64,000 bases of DNA from Asterochloris sp. CNOR1 (Eukaryota > Chlorophyta > Trebouxiophyceae > Trebouxiales > Trebouxiaceae), in NCBI GenBank assembly GCA_963969365.1, contig OZ017753.1, forward strand, positions 2,170,001-2,234,000, read 5' to 3'. Of this stretch, positions 1 through 13,000 are shown in pieces (the first letter of the stretch is position 1; each line of letters opens with the position of its first letter). The position numbers and the translations under genes were made by a program. The notes beneath the pieces were generated by a model that was not told the DNA's origin, searched no databases, and was given only the letters and a program-made list of their open reading frames with translations.

Positions 1-398
1 TGATTGCATCCATGCGATTCAGCAGCACCAGTATGGGCTTGCTGACTGCCCAGGCCTGGATCTGGGGGTGGCAGGTGGACATGGGGATTCTGTAGAGCAG
101 TGCAGCTGTGTAACAAGCATGTGTCCACGTGCAGCTGGGCTGCAGCAGTAGATAAGGCTTTCCCATCAGCAGACGCCAGTACTCAGCGGCATGAGGTGCC
201 GACTGTTGCAGCACAAACTGGCTGGTGGTCCAGGGAACTTAGGCGGGCCGACAATACCCACTGCAGTACGGGGATGCCTGAATGAACGCCTCACCTGGCA
301 TCACGCACTTCCAATATGACATCGACATTTTTCAGCTGCTCCCGCAGCTGCCTCTCTGCCTTGGCAATGTGGCCAGGGTACCAGTGAACCATGCGATG
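1..398 (-). CDS. RbgA/YlqF-like circularly permuted GTPase (partial, 3' part beyond left edge)
   Basis: Two spliced exons are visible on the minus strand. Exon 398-295 reads [18 protein letters not shown] and continues to VILEVRDA(R); the donor is GTGAGG. After an intron with a CTACAG acceptor, exon 89-1 continues in phase with [17 protein letters not shown] and then a beta-strand followed by NRMD, which is the G4 (NKxD-type) guanine-specificity motif. WYPGHxAKA and DARIPxS...HP are hallmarks of the RbgA/YlqF family, whose G motifs run G4-G5-G1-G2-G3. Family members mature the large ribosomal subunit of bacteria, plastids or mitochondria, so an organellar ribosome-assembly role is inferred. 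G1, G2 and G3 lie beyond the window edge. Exons upstream of 398, including any transit peptide, were not resolved. The gene is divergent from the CELF gene. Confidence 0.82.
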
Positions 399-1072
399 CT
401 GCAGGCGACAGCGAGCTGCTTGCAGTGTGCACGGAAATACCAAACATAATGCTCAAGGCAGGCAGTTGTTGCGCCTTCCAATGCTGAAGAACGTGTGCGT
501 GCTCTGTGGGCACCTACATGCAGGGCAGCCTTCTCATCTGCAAGGCCATCCCAGGCCTGAGGAGCAGCCTCGACTGTGTCCTGGACGGCAGAACATGCGG
601 CTGCTTTGTGTTTGCATGCTTGTGGTGGTCTGGTCTGCTGCACCAGCGCCTGTTGACGTGGCTGTGCTTGTTGCAGGCTGCTGTGCCTGCCTGGCATCCG
701 TGATGCAGGCATAGGGCAACCACTTGACAGCAGCATGTTTGTTCCAGCTGGGTTCTCAGCTGTGCCACCCCTCCACAGCAGGGACGGCGTGAGCCCACAG
801 CGGCTGTCCAAGTGAGTGGAGGTTGCTGACGTTGTTTTCAATGACAGATTAAGCAATTGCAGAAAATGCTGCCTTAAGGGCTCCTTGGGGGTGGGCAGGT
901 GTAGTCATGGCACTGCTTTATAATATTTCTGTGTTTTCAGGACGAGTCGCGAGCTGTTGTCCGGGCCAACAACTAGTCAGAGGCCACAGGCCAGGGGCTA
1001 GATGTCAGGGCCACAGTTGCATTGCCCAGGTCCGCAGTGACCATCTGACTAGTGGGTCTACCACTTGGGAGC
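399..1072. other. Intergenic or 5'-exon region between divergent RbgA-like and CELF genes
   Basis: No exon could be supported here. It should hold the first exon or exons of the RbgA-like gene on the minus strand and the 5' leader and promoter of the CELF gene on the plus strand. Open frames in all directions have no recognisable domain and no paired splice sites that I could join to the flanking genes. Confidence 0.4.
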
Positions 1073-4000
1073 ATGGCTGGCAACTCGGACCCTGTAGCCT
1101 CAGAACCCAGGCTCTTTGTTGGGCAGGCGAGTTCCCTGCATAGGCTCTCACCTGCGGCGCTGGGTCTCGGCTGTGCCCCTCATTTTGACCGTGGTGCCTT
1201 CAGGTGCCCACAGACAAGTCGGCCGAGGACTTGCTGCCCCTGTTCGCCGATTTCGGCAACATCAGGAATTTGCACCTGGTCAAGGGCCCCGACGGCAAGA
1301 GCCGAGGCTGCGCGATGGTGCTTTTTGAGAGGTGGAGTCAGGCTGAGGCGGCCATGGAGGCCCATGACGGGAAGACAGTGCTACCAGGCGGCAAAGGCAG
1401 GGCCCTAGTGGTCCACTTTGCCAATCCCCGGCGCAGCAGTGCCACAGGCATGCCCCCAGAGCAGGGAGTGGCTCCAAAGAAGCTCTTCATTGGTCAGGTG
1501 AAAGTGCTGCTGCACTCCCGTGTGGCCCATGAGACAGCCACAAACATGCTCTGCTGAGCTCCCTGCCCTGACATGGCGCGGGCTGACCCAAATGATGGCA
1601 AGGGCCTCATCGGGCCTTGTGTGACTATGCGTCCTGGCAAACAGCAGGGCAGTGGCTTCTGCTCGCAAGCAGCGGTCCTTGTGCTGCCATGTGTGCGCCT
1701 TACCCCATACAGCATGATGAAGCAGCAGCATCGGTCCTTCTCAGCATCTGCAAGGGCTTTGTCAGTCTGTCCCCTTATGCTATCCCACATGGCTCATGTT
1801 CTCCATGCTGAGGCGTGCCGTCGCGGTGTGGCCCGTCGGAGGGCAAGAAGTACAGACCATCTGTTCATTGTGGGTGTTGGGCTGCACATCCTCAGGCTGC
1901 CCTACAGCCAAGTGTCCCAGTACAGTGCTTTGCATCCTTGAATTGGGTTTGTTCACTTTCAGGCCTGCACAGGCCAAGCTGCGTCTCCCAATCCCCAAAG
2001 TCCAATGGCTGGTCCCCACAGAGCAGTGCCCTGCTGCAGGTGCCCCGGGATGCCAGTGAGGAGCAGCTACGTCCCCTCTTTGAGCCATATGGGGATGTGG
2101 TGCATCTAAACATTCTCCGAACTCCACGTGGCGCCAGTGCAGGTGGGTGGGCACCTGTGATTTGTAGACTGCCAGGCTGCCCTTGCCTGTACTGCCTCCA
2201 CCTGCTGCCTCAGCGGATTGTCTGTCTGCCAGGGGCCATCTGCTCTGCCGTCAGCTGCTGTCCTGTCATTGCTCTCAGTGCTTGTCAGCTGGTGATCCGG
2301 CTGACGTCTCTCTCCAACTGGTGGCAGAAGCTTGCCTCTGCCCTGCTCAACACTGAGCCTGCTGCTGTGCAGCACTGCCCACATTTGCTGCCATCTGCTG
2401 GCTGTGGCCGACGCCGCACCCTCCAATCCTGTCGAGCCTGCTCACAGTGCTGGTCTGCCCCCGCAGGGTGCGCATTTGTTCAGTACAGCAGGTGGGCTGA
2501 GGCCGAGAAGGCCATTGACGCCCACAACGCTAAGACAGTGCCTCCTGGCGGGGAGGTGCCGCTGGTGGTGAAGTTTGCAGATGCACGCAAGAAGGAGCCC
2601 TCTCAGGGGCGCCGCGGGGGCCAGCAGGAGCTGTGGCAGGACCAGAGGCGGCAGATGGGGGCGGCCATGCCGGAGCAGCTCATTCAGGTCAGGTCCGGGG
2701 ATACAATACAGAGACATGGTGTGCAGGGGGCCATCCGCCTGCAGGTCTGGCATGGGCAGGCTGGGGCAGCGGTCACAAGGGCAGGCTGGTGGTGCTAGCT
2801 GTGGTGGGGCATGCAGAGGATTCGGCTGGGGACCTTGTTATGTGTTGTGGATGGACCCAGTGCTGCAGATCCAGCGGCAGCTGGGTGCTGCGTCAGTAGG
2901 GGGCGCTGCTAGATCCTGTAGGCAACTGCTGCCAGGTGGCTGGTGCAGCCCGCCATGTCAGGCATGCACTTACATGTAGTGATTACTTCACAATGGCATC
3001 ATAACGGCCTCATGGCAAGGTATGTGTCGAGCCAGTTGATGTTGTACAGTGTCCAGCAGGGGGCAGCTACTTAGTATTGGGCCATGCCTATGCACTGAGC
3101 CTTGGTGCTGTTGCCAGGCCTCAGCACCCTGCCTACCACAGGATGAGCTGAGGGATGATATGGAAGGTTGCAGATCATCTTGCGCTTTTCAATGGGGGTT
3201 TCATCTGGTCATGTACAGCTTGCATCTGGCAGCCATGTGCAAGGCCTTGCTGCTGGCCAAAGTTTCTGCTTGTGCTGGCATGACAGTGCTGGAGGGATGG
3301 CGTGCACTGGGCTGCCAACCTGCCTGCACTTGCAGCACGCCTGGCTGTTCGCCAGCAAGCTGTTGCCTATTGGCCCAGGTTACCTGTACCCTACAGTCAC
3401 GTTTTGTACCCTGGAATTGCCCTAGTCCCGCAATATGAGGTTTGACTTCCTGTGCCTGCTGAACCAAATTCTGAAGAGTTTTGACTGTGCCTTGACACTC
3501 ACTTCCAAGTTTGCTGTCCTGCAGGTGGGTCTGACTACAGAGTTGTGTCCACCACATCTTGTGTGGCGCAACATCGCCTAGCAAGCTGCCTGCATGCCTG
3601 CAGATGAGCCAGATGGGTCAGATGGACCCCTCCAGCCTGAATGCGGCGCTGCAAGCCTTTGGTGGAGCCAGCTTCGGGGGCCCCCAGTTTGGGGGCCAGG
3701 CAGAGCTCATGAGCAGCCTGGCCCTCAACCCGGAGCTGGCTGGCAGCCTGCCCCTGGGGTCCAGCCAGGGCCCGGGGCAGGGGGCCACCCCCTACGCCGG
3801 CATGCTGGGGCTGGACATGGGTGCCGGCGGGGGGAGCAACCCTGCAGGCCTGTCGGGCAGCGCATCTGCGACCATGCTGGAGGCCTTCCAGAGGGGGATG
3901 CCCGGCCTGGGCGTGCAGGCCGGCCTCCTGGGGTCGCAGAGAGATGGAGGAGACCTGGGCCTGGCCGGTGGCGAGGGCGGTGGAGGCTTCTACTCCCGCC

Positions 4001-5646
4001 AGCCCCAGCCTGCCCAGATGTTTGGTGCCAGCACCCCTCAGTTTGGCATGCAGATCCCGCAGCACATCCTGGCGGCCCAGGCCCAGCAGCAGCAACAGCA
4101 GCACGCGCCGCAGCAGCAGCAGGCCCCCTCCTCGTCCCAGCAGCTGGCGCTGCGGCACCAGCGACTCGGCTCTGGCGGCGCCTCGGAGGTCACCAACCAG
4201 TGGAAGCTCTTTGTGGGCCAGCTGCCTCCAGAGGTGCGCAGACTGAGCCCAAGAGGAGGCTGCCCCGACCTCTGTGTCCGTGCTGTTTGCCCAGGCTTTG
4301 AGAGCGCAGCCAGCTGCCCGTAGGCATGACCAGTCCTGCCTGCAGGCCCAGCACGCCTCCTGGTCCCTCCTGAGGGTGCCATGTGTGCAGCCCTGCTGAG
4401 CAAGTGCTGCGTGGCTGCAGTGCAGGTCCAATGGGAACTCCCTCCAGGCTGCCTGGCGCCTGACTGCACCAAGTGCTGCATGCCTGCCTGCCCAGTGCTC
4501 CTGCTGCCACAAGCCGACGTCACAGGGCAGCGTCAAGCCTGCGGACACTCCAAACTGCACTGGATGCAGTCTGCCGCTCCCTACATGCAGCATGAATGGG
4601 TGTGCAGGCCTTTGGGCTAGCTTCAGCTGCCTCAGCCAACCCTCCAACCCCTGCTCTGCTGCTGCAATGCTGGGTGCTGGCTGCCTGTGCACGCAGGGCG
4701 CAGGCCCAGCGTCTGAGAGCCTGTCAGCCCCTCTGCGAGCTTTCTCATCCTGCTCTTGCTGTGCCCACTGCAAGCGGAGCTTGTTGCCTTTCCAGCCCCA
4801 GCAGCAGCAAGACTCTGCCTCACACGTTGGTGTCACCCTTCCGAGTGCACCCTGCAAGGTGCCTGCATCAGATCCAGTGCCCTTGAGTGCGCAGCTGCAA
4901 AGGTCCTGACTGCGCTCCACTCAGGGCAATGCATGACGTGTTTCTGTGCTGCCCACCTGAGAGATCCATGGGCTGTGCCAGTGGGCTACAGTACAGAGCC
5001 TCTGCAGGGGTCACCTTCTCAGCCATGCTGAGTGACATCTCTGCTGTCCATGCAGGCTGAGAGGCAGCCTCCCTGACTCCAACCTTGCGTCCTCTCCCAC
5101 TGAGCTATGTGTCATCCCCTGAGAAGGCCTTGTTGCTGAGGTCGCCAAGCCACTTGCTCACGCTGAGGGCCTTAAGTGCCTCCAGGGCAGCAGCTCGCCA
5201 GCAGCATCCACTGGTGGTGGCTGCCTACCTTGCGTCCCCTCGTTGCAGCTGTCCTTTGTGTTTGTTTCGATTGTCTTGCAGGCTGTGCCCTGCAGGGCAA
5301 TGTGCAGGAGTCCTGGTGCTTGTGCAGCCCCAGTTGCACAGCGGTGCCTGACAATATGTTGTCACATTGCACCACACGCCCTGTGCTGTGCCTGCAGGCC
5401 ACCGAGCAGGAGCTTTGGAGCCTGTTCAGCCCTATTGGCAACATCCTGGAACTCTACATTCTCAGAGGTCCCAATGGGCTGAGCCGAGGGTGTGGCTTCG
5501 TGACCTACGCCAACCGCTACCTGGCTCAGCAAGCGATCATGCAGCTCAACGGCAAGCAAGTGCCTCCAGGCAAAGTCCTTGTAGTCAAGCTAGCGGACCG
5601 ATCCCTCCCCAGCAAGGCGGCAGCAGCGTTGCCTGGCAGTTACTGA
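1073..5646 (+). CDS. CELF/Bruno-like RNA-binding protein with three RRMs
   Basis: Exons 1073-1126, 1204-1497, 2040-2142, 2467-2687, 3604-4233 and 5398-5646 join in phase. RRM1 begins RLFVGQ|VPTDKSAEDL, RRM2 begins KLFIGQ|VPRDASEEQL, and RRM3 begins KLFVGQLPPE|ATEQELWS; each has an RNP1 strand (GCAMVLF, GCAFVQY, GCGFVTY). A Gly/Ala/Met-rich then Gln-rich linker of about 200 residues separates RRM2 from RRM3, the 2+1 layout diagnostic of CELF/Bruno proteins. These bind U- or UG-rich mRNA and control splicing, translation and decay; the Chlamydomonas homologue C3 is a subunit of the circadian RNA-binding complex CHLAMY1. The start ATG was chosen because it is the first one in phase with RNP2. 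The stop follows LPGSY directly. The first intron appears to be GC-AG. Intron 2688-3603 is long and could hide a small exon. Confidence 0.9.
1127..1203 (+). other. GC-AG intron 1 of the CELF gene
   Basis: The exon ends at ...GGGCAG and the intron opens GCGAGT and closes TTCAG, 77 bp. No GT donor keeps LFVGQ in phase with VPTDK, whereas this junction restores the RRM1 fold exactly as at the matching RRM2 junction. Confidence 0.75.
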
Positions 5647-7033
5647 GCACTTGCGCTGGCATAGCCGCCTGGCAACACACTGAAGCAAGCTGTCGCAACA
5701 CAATGCGCAGCCCCTGCACCCTTCCTCCTCAGCTTACAACGCTCTGGTGGGCTAGGCCAATCCTGGGCTACCCCCCACGCTCGGACACAAACCCTAGAGC
5801 AGCTGCATGTCTGCCACTGTTCACCAGTCACCCCAGTTAGGCAGCATTGGCAGTTGGCAGGAGACCCTCATAGGGCTCCTGACCTCCTGGCATAGCCGAC
5901 AGCACCCTGATGGTTTGAGCCTCGGCGCAGTTGCGCTGGGGCACTCACCCTCATTGACACCCCTCCTCTAGAAATTGTGATGTGCAGGGAGGGTAGTCTG
6001 GGCAGCACACACACATGACTCTCACAACACAGCAGCATTTCTGTTCAGAGAGTTAGGAGAACGCAACCTCTGCTGCTATAAAGCAAAATGCAACACTGCA
6101 TCAGCCAGGCGCAAACACCAATTTGATTAGCAGAGCTGTCGCCTGACACTCTGCCATGTATCTGGTTTGGGATGCTTTTTGCCTGGCGAAGCCCTTCTTG
6201 AATCTAGCTTCTGTCTAGTGATTGGAGAATGCTCCCAGACCAGCCCCACATCAAGTACGGTGCCCATGCCTCTGTGCTGCCCTTGTTTGTCCTTGTCCAT
6301 TGCTGTCCAGTTTATAATTTTGTGTCCCCCTTGCCCTCTGTCCCGTCCCTGTCATTTGTCTGTTTCAGAGCTGAACTGGTCTCAAGCGTAGTTGAAAGCG
6401 CTGAATGGTTTATCAAACACAGTTGTGCCCACTCAAACATGAAGGTCGTCTTACACATCCACAGCATGTGTGAGTGGTTCAGTTAAAGAGCTGTGCTTGA
6501 GCAGGTTTGCTGCTTAGCAAACTACTGCTCAGACCTCTGCCTGTAGGGTCCTAATCTGAGGCAAGGGCTGCCAAGTCTTGCAGATGCTTCTTAGGCATTT
6601 AATTGGTGTCCTGTGAGGCCAGCAGCTGATCCAGTGTCACCCTGCGCCAGGCAGCAGTCTGATTGAACAAGTCTGAGGATTGCTACAGAATGCAGCGATG
6701 GCCAGCATGCTCAAGCAGAGCAAAGCTGCATGATGCTGTGAAAAGCAAGCACTGCAGCCAAACACTTGCGGGAGACCACTGACCCAGAAGAACCAAACGA
6801 GATCATCGTTGTAGCCCCTCAGGCGGCATATGCAACAAAATGCAGGCAGCCATGACCTGTGTCTGCCGCCACCTGGTCGCGGTAGCAGCTGCCTCTGAAG
6901 TCAGCTGCTGCAAGCTTCACAGAGAAGAAGAGCAGCAGACGAAATGTCTTGCGTGCAGCATACAGCACAACACAGTCAACACACTGACGCAATCTCATGC
7001 CCTGCCAGCTCACTTGGTATTTGGGGCGTCCCC
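5647..7033. other. Convergent intergenic region (3' ends of CELF and PDS5)
   Basis: About 1.4 kb between the stop codons of two converging genes. It holds both 3' untranslated regions. I see no coding exon, no RNA gene and no clear TGTAA word on the plus strand. It is less GC-rich than the flanking coding DNA around 6150-6480. Confidence 0.5.
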
Positions 7034-10000
7034 TTATGCACTGCCCCTGGCTGCAGCTGCAGCAGGCTCTCTACGGCGTGCACCGGCTCGTGCAGCTGCG
7101 GCGGCACGTGTTGCCTCGGCAGGCGGCGCAGGCCTCGTCCTGTCCTTCCTCACCCTCCTGCAGAGGCAGCACAGCGAATACGGCTGCACAGTAGGCAGGC
7201 TGAGCATGCTGCTCGGTCTGCTGGGCAGCTGCGGCTGGCAGCCCTGCAGGCTGCTCACTTGCAGCGTACCTGCCAGGCCCAGCATTGACAGGCGCCCTTG
7301 CAGTTTCAGGGTGCATGCCAAGCATGATGGTTTGCTTTTCGCAGGCAGGTGCTGGGCAGCCATGCCCAATGGCAGAGCATGCAGGCCTTCAGCATGCAGC
7401 ATTGTCCATGTCTAGCTCCAGAGGTGGTGGCCCAGCATAGTTGCCAGGATGCTTGCAACTGGACCCGGTGCAGGCACAGCAAAATGGCCAGTGGCATGTC
7501 TGACAAGCAGCCTTCAGGTCTGCTGAAGTGCTGAGATTGCCACCTGGGCTGCACCAGACAGCAGACCAACCCAGACTACCAGCCACATGCTAGGTTGCAG
7601 CAGGGTGTTAGGACAGTGCATGCACTCCTGTCAGCCTCGGCCAGGAGCTGAGGTGTGCCACTGTCAATCATGTGCCGAGGCTGCAGGCAGCAGCAGGGCA
7701 TCCCTCTGCCACGACGAATCATGGGGTGAGTCAGCAGGCAGCAGCATGACACCCACCTTTGCGGTGGAGGTGGCTCGCTGTCCTCAGCTGCCTGCTCAGC
7801 TGCAGAATGGCTTGGGGCGGCAGCACCCCGGCCCAGCCTGGCAGCTCGAATGGGCAGCTGCTGCTCCCCGCTGGTGCCGGCGCCTGCGTTGCCAGAAGCA
7901 GCAACCCCGGCAGCGGGCATCTGCTCACCCCCATCAGCAGGCTCTGCCTCGGCACCCTCCTGCGCTCTGATGGACGCCACTGCCTTGCTGGCCTGTGCAG
8001 GCCTGCTGACGTCAGGTGCAGGCGCTGCTGCTGCTGTCGTGGTGCGTGTGGCTCGGCCCCCAGCTGGAGCTGCAGCCTCAGGCTGCTGCCCGCGCTGCGC
8101 CGTCGCGGTCGCGACCTCCCTGGCACGCTTGCGCCTGCGGTTTGCAGCCTTAGCAGGGGCCTGCTCATCTGCCTGCTGCTCTGCGTGTGCCTCAGCCGCA
8201 GCAGGCTGATTTTGCTCCAATTCTGTCTTCCTGCGCTTGTGGCCGCCCGCAGAAGCAGCAGGGGCCTGCTTGCCGCCCTGCTGCTCTGCCTCTGCAACGT
8301 GATCTGCTGCTGCAGCAGCCTGGTCCTGCTGCATTGGCGTCTTCACACGCTTGCGGCCACCCTGGGGACCAAGAGCAGCAGCAGGGCCCTGCCTTTCAGC
8401 CTGCTGCTCTGCTTCTGCCACGTCCTCCCCTGCCACAGGGTGCACCTTCTGATCCCACAGGGCAGCAGAGCTGTCTGGCTGGTGCTCCTCCTGGGCAGGG
8501 AAGCCTGCTGCTGTGCCTTGCCTGGTCATCCTGCCTAGCCCAGCAGCTGCCCCAGTGCCATCCTGCTCTGCCGGCCTTTCGCCGCGCTGCTGCCTGCCAC
8601 CTGCAGCCACAGCAGCAGCAGCAGCAGAGCGGAGGTGGGATGCATCCCCCTGCGGCCCTGCCTCTGCAGGCTCTCCCTCCAAAGGTTGATCTTCCCCAGG
8701 CTCCCCGAGAGCAGGCTCGTCCTGCTGCTGCTTGCCGCGGGGGCCTGTAGCTCTGCTGTGTGCGGCCCTCCTGCCCTGCCCAGCCTCATTGGGCAGCTTT
8801 GATTGTTGCTGATGTTTGCTGCGATGGCAGCCACCTTTGGCACCAGCAGGAGCGGCAGCAGCAGCAAGGGCCCGGCCCTTGACCGCAGGCGTGGCCGTCA
8901 GCCCCTTCTGCTGGCTGCCCTGAGAGGCCTGAGCTGCCTGCCGGGCCTTGCCAGCCCGCGTCCTGCCAGGGCGCTTGTTCTCCTTCTGGCTCTCTGGGCT
9001 GGCACTGACCTTACAGTCATCAACCTCCGCCGTCTGGCTACGACTCCTGAGGTTCACCGCGCATCGTCCAGCCCGCATTGCAGCAGGCTTTGCTCGAGCC
9101 TTTGCGTCCTGCCTGGCCCCAGCGCGCCGCCCCTTGCCCGCAGATGGCAGCCGTCCACCCCCAGCAGCACCAGCTTGCTTCCTGGCACGTGTCCCGTCGA
9201 GGAGAGGCGTCTGCTCAGCAGCCTCAAGCTCATCTGCCGCAGACTCAGGCCCCACACCTGCTGGGGTGCTGACGTCTGACTCTCCTCCATCCATGTCGCC
9301 CTGGGGGGTAGGCTCCCGCTCCCTGCGCTGCTTCTTGCTGCTGGAGTCCTTGTGCCTGCAGAACAGACCAGCGCAAGTCAGACATGTGCATGGAGCTGTG
9401 CGGCATTGCAGCCTCAGTGCCTGAATCATTCCAGATCAGGCTGTACCCCTGCACGCTAAGTGCAAAGATTGAGGCAACCGGCAATCAACAAGCCTATCTG
9501 CCATGCAACAAGCATAGCTGGCGGAGAGTGGTCTGGTCTCTGAGCATGCACAGACAAGGCCTCCGAGGTGCCACATTAGCCATCCTCAGAAAGCAAAGCC
9601 ACCCTCACACAGCACATGCATTTTCACTTGACCGGGCTGGCTCGCTTCCTGCCAGTGCGTGGTGACTTGGCCTCGCCAGGCTCTGCGGCAGCAGAAGGGC
9701 TGGTGACCCCTGCATCGGCACCCCCCAGCCCCTTGGTGGCAGCTGCTGCGCCTTTGCCCTTCAACTGGCCAGCTGGTTTGGGCTTAGGCAGCAGGTCTGA
9801 TAGCTCCACTTGGAAACCCATGGGGAGCAGGCTGCCCCACTCAACGATGCCTGCAGGGTGTCCAGTCCTTTTTGCGGAAAGGGGGTGACACTTGGAGGTA
9901 GCAAAATCACTGTTCAGAGGTAGCAAAATCGCTGCACCAAAGTAAGCAAAGTCGCAGGCAGGAAGGGCTTAGTCAGCAGACTGCCCCACCCAGACTGGAG

Positions 10001-13000
10001 CCTGTATGCAATTCCCGTATGCTGCAAGCGGCAGCACCCGGAGGCCAAGATTTAGCAGCTTGCCTCAATGAACATGGCGAGTGTGATGCATGCAACTTTG
10101 CATGCAGCAGGGATGAGACCAAAAGCCCATAGGCAGCAGACTGCCAAACTTGGGGTAGTTGCATTGCACCCAGAGCATCACACAGTTGGGACGTGGCAGC
10201 CCATTACGTAGGGCAGCATGCAGACCTGTCACGTCATGCCACTCAAACCTTATGAGAGCATGACTCATGTTGGCAGGTGCTGCTGGTGAGGGTGATGTCC
10301 AACACCACAGGCAACAAATGCTGCCCTTGCCATAAAGTGAGTGCCATGCTCAGGCACAAAGCCTTGGCTGGGGTTTGCCTTTGCCCATGTCTTGACCAGC
10401 CTAGCCTGGGGCAGGCACGGTTCACGGCATGCATCACAGCAGGTTGCCCAGTAGCACACACCAGCATAGGCACTGCATCACAGGCAGGCGCTTACCCTTT
10501 GCGCGCATCTGCCCGAACCACGTCTTGACCAGCGGGGCGCTTCCAGGGAGCTTTGGCACCTCAGGCAGCGTTTGGGGCTTGCCACCCTGCCTGCCTGCCT
10601 GGTGCTGCTCCTGTTGGGCCTGGTTGATTGCATGTGCCATGGCGTGAGCCATGTCGCACATCAGATGCAGCGCCCCTGTGGCAGGGTGGGGGGTAGCGTC
10701 CTGCATCTGCCTGATGGTGCCCAAGAACTTGTCGATGGCCGCCAGTGCAGCACCTGCAACACCCAACAAAGTTGCAGTCCAGCAGTCCAATTTTGGCCTG
10801 TTGGTGCCCAGAACGCTGCCACTGGCAGCCATCGTAGTGCCTGCACCACCAAGACAGGCATCACACTCCAGCAGGTTTGTGTCCATTAGACATCTTACAA
10901 GCTGTTGATGGCCAGCACAGTGACTGCAGCCAGACATGCACCACCATGCAGGCAATGATCTGCTCAACCGCTTCGCATGCGCTCTGCCTGCCTGACTAGG
11001 GGGTCATCACAGTCCAGTCACCTAGTGTATGGCCATGACAGGGTGCTGAGCTCAGCCAATGCAGATCCCACAGCAGACGTAACACTCCAGCATGTGCAAT
11101 GCTTGCTTGACACCACAGTGCGATGTTCTGCCAGTCTGCAGCCCTTCATGCAGCTCAGACCCACTCTGGAGCTCAGCTCGGGCGTGAAGGCTCCCAGCAG
11201 GGTGGTCCTGCCGTCATGCGAGCCCCAAACCAGATGTGAGTCAGCGTCTTGTGCGTCAGGCTGGCATGCAGTAGGTCTTTTCTGACCTGTGACTTCTGAG
11301 GGGCCTATGAGCAGCGGCTCCAGGGCCAGCTGCAGCATCTTCTGGAAAGGTAGCAATGCCACCAGATCCATAACGTCCTGCAGCATAAGGATGCGCTTTG
11401 CGGCAGCCTGAGGTAACGTTCTACGGGATGCGCAAGGGCTGCGGCATGAAGCAAATACACTGCAATGGCAGGCTGCAAATCATGGCAGCAAGAAGCAGCG
11501 TCCTGCAGGGGCGGGCTGCATATTGTTGCAGCAGCAGGTGATGATGGATTCAAAGGCTGGCAGCTTTGGGCCACAGGCTTCGTATGCTGGACGCTCAGAG
11601 TCAGAAGTAGCCTAGCATTGGCAGGTGGCACCCTGCAGCCTTGCCTGACCATCCATGACGCTTTGCCCAGGCATAACCAGTAGCAGCAAGCATGTGAGTG
11701 CACTCAGGGAGCAATAGGTATCTGTGCCTGCTGGGTGCATCCCCATGCCTGCTGGCACATGGTGAGGCAAGAAGCTCTGCCAATGCCAACACGTGCCCTC
11801 TCGGAGCTCACGATACACAGAGTCTGGTTTGCCTTGCTGGTGGACCCAGATGCAGGCCATGCTGCAGCTTGGTCAGGATGACTTGCTGAAGTCCAAAGAC
11901 TGTTTTGCAAAACAAGCATGGCCGTGCTGGAGCAAGTCTGTTTGTGCAGGCCACCTATTGCCCACACAACTGGCTGACGTGTTAGGCTGGCACTGCTGCA
12001 GCATGCCTGCTATCCAGTACCTGCACCTGCCCAGAAAGCTGGCTCACACTTGCTTTGCAACATGAACTTCATTCAAGTAAAGCTTGAAGCTAGCCGCTTT
12101 CAGCAGCAATGCTTGCTTGCCTGTGAATCAAAAGTTGTACCACAAGCCTGCACCACTGCAGATTAGCCCCAATCTCTCGCTGCCCGCTGGTTTCTGGTGA
12201 GTGAAGCTCCTGCTGCACCACAGACTCGCAGCCCCACAGCAGTGCCCCCTGCGCAGCATTGCACCTGCCCATGAGGTCAGCTCACTTGCATGATGGGGAA
12301 GTCTGGGTGATGAGCCAGATGCTGCACCACAAACTGCAGCATCATCTCCGGGCAGTGGTGCAGGGTGGAGCCGCCCTTGGCACTGTGGGAGGCTGCTGCA
12401 TTTGCCACATAGGCAGCGGCCGCCTTCCTGCAGCACATGGTGGTCGCCTGTGAGGCAGTCGGTGTGTGCAACATGGTAGCTAGTCTGCCTGGCAGGGCAA
12501 CCCCCCCAGAGAACCCCAGATGCCCCCTGCCTGCTGCAGGGGCCTTCAGTATGCGCAACAGCCATTGCCACCCGTCCCTGGCAGCATACAAGGCAGCAAA
12601 CCTGCCTTTGCAGATGACAATGCAATGCTGGTAAGCACAGGCTATCAAATGCTTGTGACAGCCTGTGCTTAGTTCCTGGGGCCGCCTAAGGTAGCACATT
12701 TGCCAGGGTGCCTTACGCTGCAGTATGCAAGGCTCGGCATTCAAAAGCAGTGGATGTCAGCCTTCCTGACGGTGGCAAGACCTGTACTGGAAATTAAGCT
12801 TGTCTGACCTTGCCTGCCCGTGGTCTTGCGGGGCACATAGAGCAGTTGCCAGCCTCCTGGACATATACATGGCTGTAGCCCACCATGCTCTACGGTGCTG
12901 AGTTTGGCTGCTAGTTCTGGCTGCTGTACCACTTCTTGGAGGCAGCATGCCTTGCGGCATTGCATAACACCTGACATGCCCAGATGCGGTTGCCACATGC

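Noticed and set aside
3535-4920. 461-codon open frame on the minus strand opposite the CELF linker exon
   Set aside because: It is the reverse shadow of a GC-rich coding exon (3604-4233) and intron. It has Cys/Gly/Arg-rich random composition and no domain, while the plus strand has clear RRMs.
9628-10268. Tudor domain expected in plant PDS5
   Set aside because: The exons around the C-terminal region give EWGSLLPMGFQVELSDLLP and basic low complexity; no GxRVxVWW-type Tudor motif was found on the minus strand.
11018-11386. A separate importin-like gene on the minus strand
   Set aside because: The segment PFQKMLQLALEPLLIG first looked like a karyopherin repeat, but its place between the HLAHHPDF and LHLMCDM exons and its fit to the PDS5 C-terminal HEAT region make it part of PDS5.
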